64,000 nt of DNA from Methylorubrum sp. B1-46. Its GTDB lineage: Bacteria > Pseudomonadota > Alphaproteobacteria > Rhizobiales > Beijerinckiaceae. The stretch covers positions 2,681,001-2,745,000 of the forward strand of contig NZ_CP088247.1 in assembly GCF_021117295.1 (NCBI RefSeq), written 5' to 3'. Below the pieces are notes generated by a model. The model saw nothing but the letters and a program-made list of their open reading frames with translations. It was not told the origin of the DNA and did not search any database. Positions 63,083-64,000 of this stretch are shown here, piece after piece. Made by a program: the position numbers and the translations under genes. The number at the start of each line of letters is the position of its first letter. Position 1 is the first letter of the stretch.

Positions 63083-64000
63083 TCAGCGGCCCGATTCGCT
63101 GCGCACGCCGCGGCGGGCACGCAGACGGCGCAGGATCGGGTTGATCAGGGCGTAGCGCAGCCGCATCGTCGCGTGGCGGGCCACACCCAACGCGAGCCGC
63201 GAGGGTGGCTTGGCGGCCCTGGCCTCGCTGAGCCGGTCGAGCAGGTGCTCAGGCGTGCAGGGCTTCATGGCCACCGGATCGAGATAGAGCGGGTAGAGGA
63301 TCAGCGCGCCCGCCACCAATTCGTCGAGGGACAGCGTGCGGCCGCGCGCGGCACCGGGCGCCAGATCCTCCGTGAGGCCCCAGCCGGCGTAGAAGGGACG
63401 GCCGTGGACGGCCACCGTCAGGCCGCGGATCAGCGCCTCGAAGCCCGCCAGCGACGTCATGGTCTCGACATGGTGGCAGCGGTCGAGCAGGTCGACGATG
63501 GAGAACCCGCCGACAACGCGGTCGGCGAGCCGGCGCACGTCGTCCTCTGGGATCGCGCCGGGCCGGAACCCGGCCTCGACGTCGGGATGCGGCTTGTAGA
63601 GCAGGAAGGCGTCCGGGTTGCGGGCGCGGGCCGCCCGCAGGAGGGCGAGGTTGCCGCGCACCTGCGGCGAACCGGTCAGCACCGAGGCGTCGTCCTCGAC
63701 CTGCCCCGGCACCAGAACGATCCGCCGGTCGGTGGGCCAGTCCGCGCCGGGGGCCTCCAGGCCGACATTGTACTTGCTCAGGCGTCGCGCCACGATCGAT
63801 TCGCGCAGGGCGCCGGCGCGAGCGGTCAGACCGGGCGGGAAGTCCGCCTGCTTCAGGATGCGAGCCAGCCGGCTCTCGACCCGCGGATCGTAGTAGATGC
63901 CGAGGTCGTCCACGACGATGGAGGCGCCCGGCTCCAGGCTGGCACCGAGCCCGACCGAGCGCAGGAATCCGTCCTCGATCCGCGCGAAGGGAATCTCGGC
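63083..64000 (-). CDS. kpsC: Capsule polysaccharide beta-Kdo transferase KpsC (partial)
   Basis: The coding frame is open to the window end, so the start lies beyond 64000. The first visible residues (RIEDGFLRSVGLGA) match the conserved KpsC start of a domain and lead into DDLGIYYDPRVESRLARIL. A second set of motifs, VLVPGQVEDDASV, LLYKPHPDVEAG and HHVETMTSLAGFEAL, is the capsule synthase (Capsule_synth) signature seen in KpsC and KpsS. RPFYAGWGLTEDL closes the active site. In E. coli KpsC and KpsS build the Kdo linker on lipid; the shown part is the C-terminal half. Confidence 0.85.
   Translation of the reverse strand, partial: AEIPFARIEDGFLRSVGLGASLEPGASIVVDDLGIYYDPRVESRLARILKQADFPPGLTARAGALRESIVARRLSKYNVGLEAPGADWPTDRRIVLVPGQVEDDASVLTGSPQVRGNLALLRAARARNPDAFLLYKPHPDVEAGFRPGAIPEDDVRRLADRVVGGFSIVDLLDRCHHVETMTSLAGFEALIRGLTVAVHGRPFYAGWGLTEDLAPGAARGRTLSLDELVAGALILYPLYLDPVAMKPCTPEHLLDRLSEARAAKPPSRLALGVARHATMRLRYALINPILRRLRARRGVRSESGR

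Noticed and set aside
1..64000. CRISPR arrays, rRNA and tRNA genes, phage integrase or plasmid functions.
   Set aside because: None were found by reading: no regular short repeats with spacers, no tRNA-like cloverleaf motifs in the gaps examined, and the only recombinase is a chromosomal XerD.

Overview
The window looks like a chromosomal segment of a high-GC (roughly 65-70%) alphaproteobacterium of the order Hyphomicrobiales, most likely Methylobacterium/Methylorubrum. The grounds are the Rhizobiales-type lptC-lptA-lptB-rpoN-hpf-ptsN cluster, BA14K and CsbD stress proteins, a perfect GGAAC-N16-CGTT general-stress (EcfG-type) promoter, a magnesium chelatase BchI and dispersed palindromes of a style familiar from these genomes. 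This assignment is inference; no rRNA or tRNA gene was seen that could anchor it. The coding strand alternates in blocks, no transposase, integrase or prophage gene was recognised, and most genes are housekeeping or envelope genes.

Layout. 1-7.1 kb: the distal part of a Flp/Tad pilus operon (cpaC cut by the window edge, then cpaD, cpaE, cpaF, tadB, tadC). 7.2-12.5 kb: a two-domain MaoC hydratase overlapping an MFS metabolite symporter, an Ohr peroxidase with a tandem palindromic operator, a CoA-binding protein, a thioesterase and a second MFS carrier. 12.9-17.8 kb: a diguanylate cyclase, a BA14K protein, a membrane protein and CsbD (the last two probably read from the EcfG-type promoter), a helix-hairpin-helix protein and RNase D. 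18.1-23.8 kb: LPS transport genes, sigma-54, hibernation factor and the nitrogen-PTS IIA protein. 23.8-30.8 kb: a small cysteine-containing secreted protein, bchI, gpmA, dapB, a MarC-family gene, a methyltransferase, gloB, a 50-residue membrane protein and xerD.

30.9-36.3 kb: a second diguanylate cyclase, an imperfect palindrome in a gene-poor stretch, a YejE-like permease without partners, a DUF4112 protein and an aminotransferase, then about 800 bp without a large gene. That last stretch holds a short open reading frame with a strong ribosome-binding site, two terminators and a 57-codon gene. 36.4-45.8 kb: a complete MdtABC-type tripartite efflux operon including its outer-membrane lipoprotein. 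46-49.2 kb: zwf, leuB and a small unknown. 49.3-53.2 kb: a large secreted protein of unknown function containing a run of ten Cs, then a thiamine-diphosphate decarboxylase overlapping a DCC-family protein. 53.2-56.4 kb: a prenyl diphosphate synthase, a monofunctional transglycosylase and a class II photolyase. 56.4-60 kb: a candidate 90-nt small RNA with its own promoter and terminator, a TRAP-type binding protein, a protein-tyrosine-phosphatase-like protein and a LivK-type binding protein. 60.2-64 kb: capsule genes (KpsD/Wza-like lipoprotein, an LTA-synthase-like membrane enzyme, and KpsC cut by the window edge).

The least explained parts are the candidate sRNA at 56.8 kb, the short-ORF/terminator/small-gene arrangement at 35.8-36.25 kb, the secreted protein at 49.3 kb, the low-complexity insert in the second RND pump and the altered active site of the decarboxylase.
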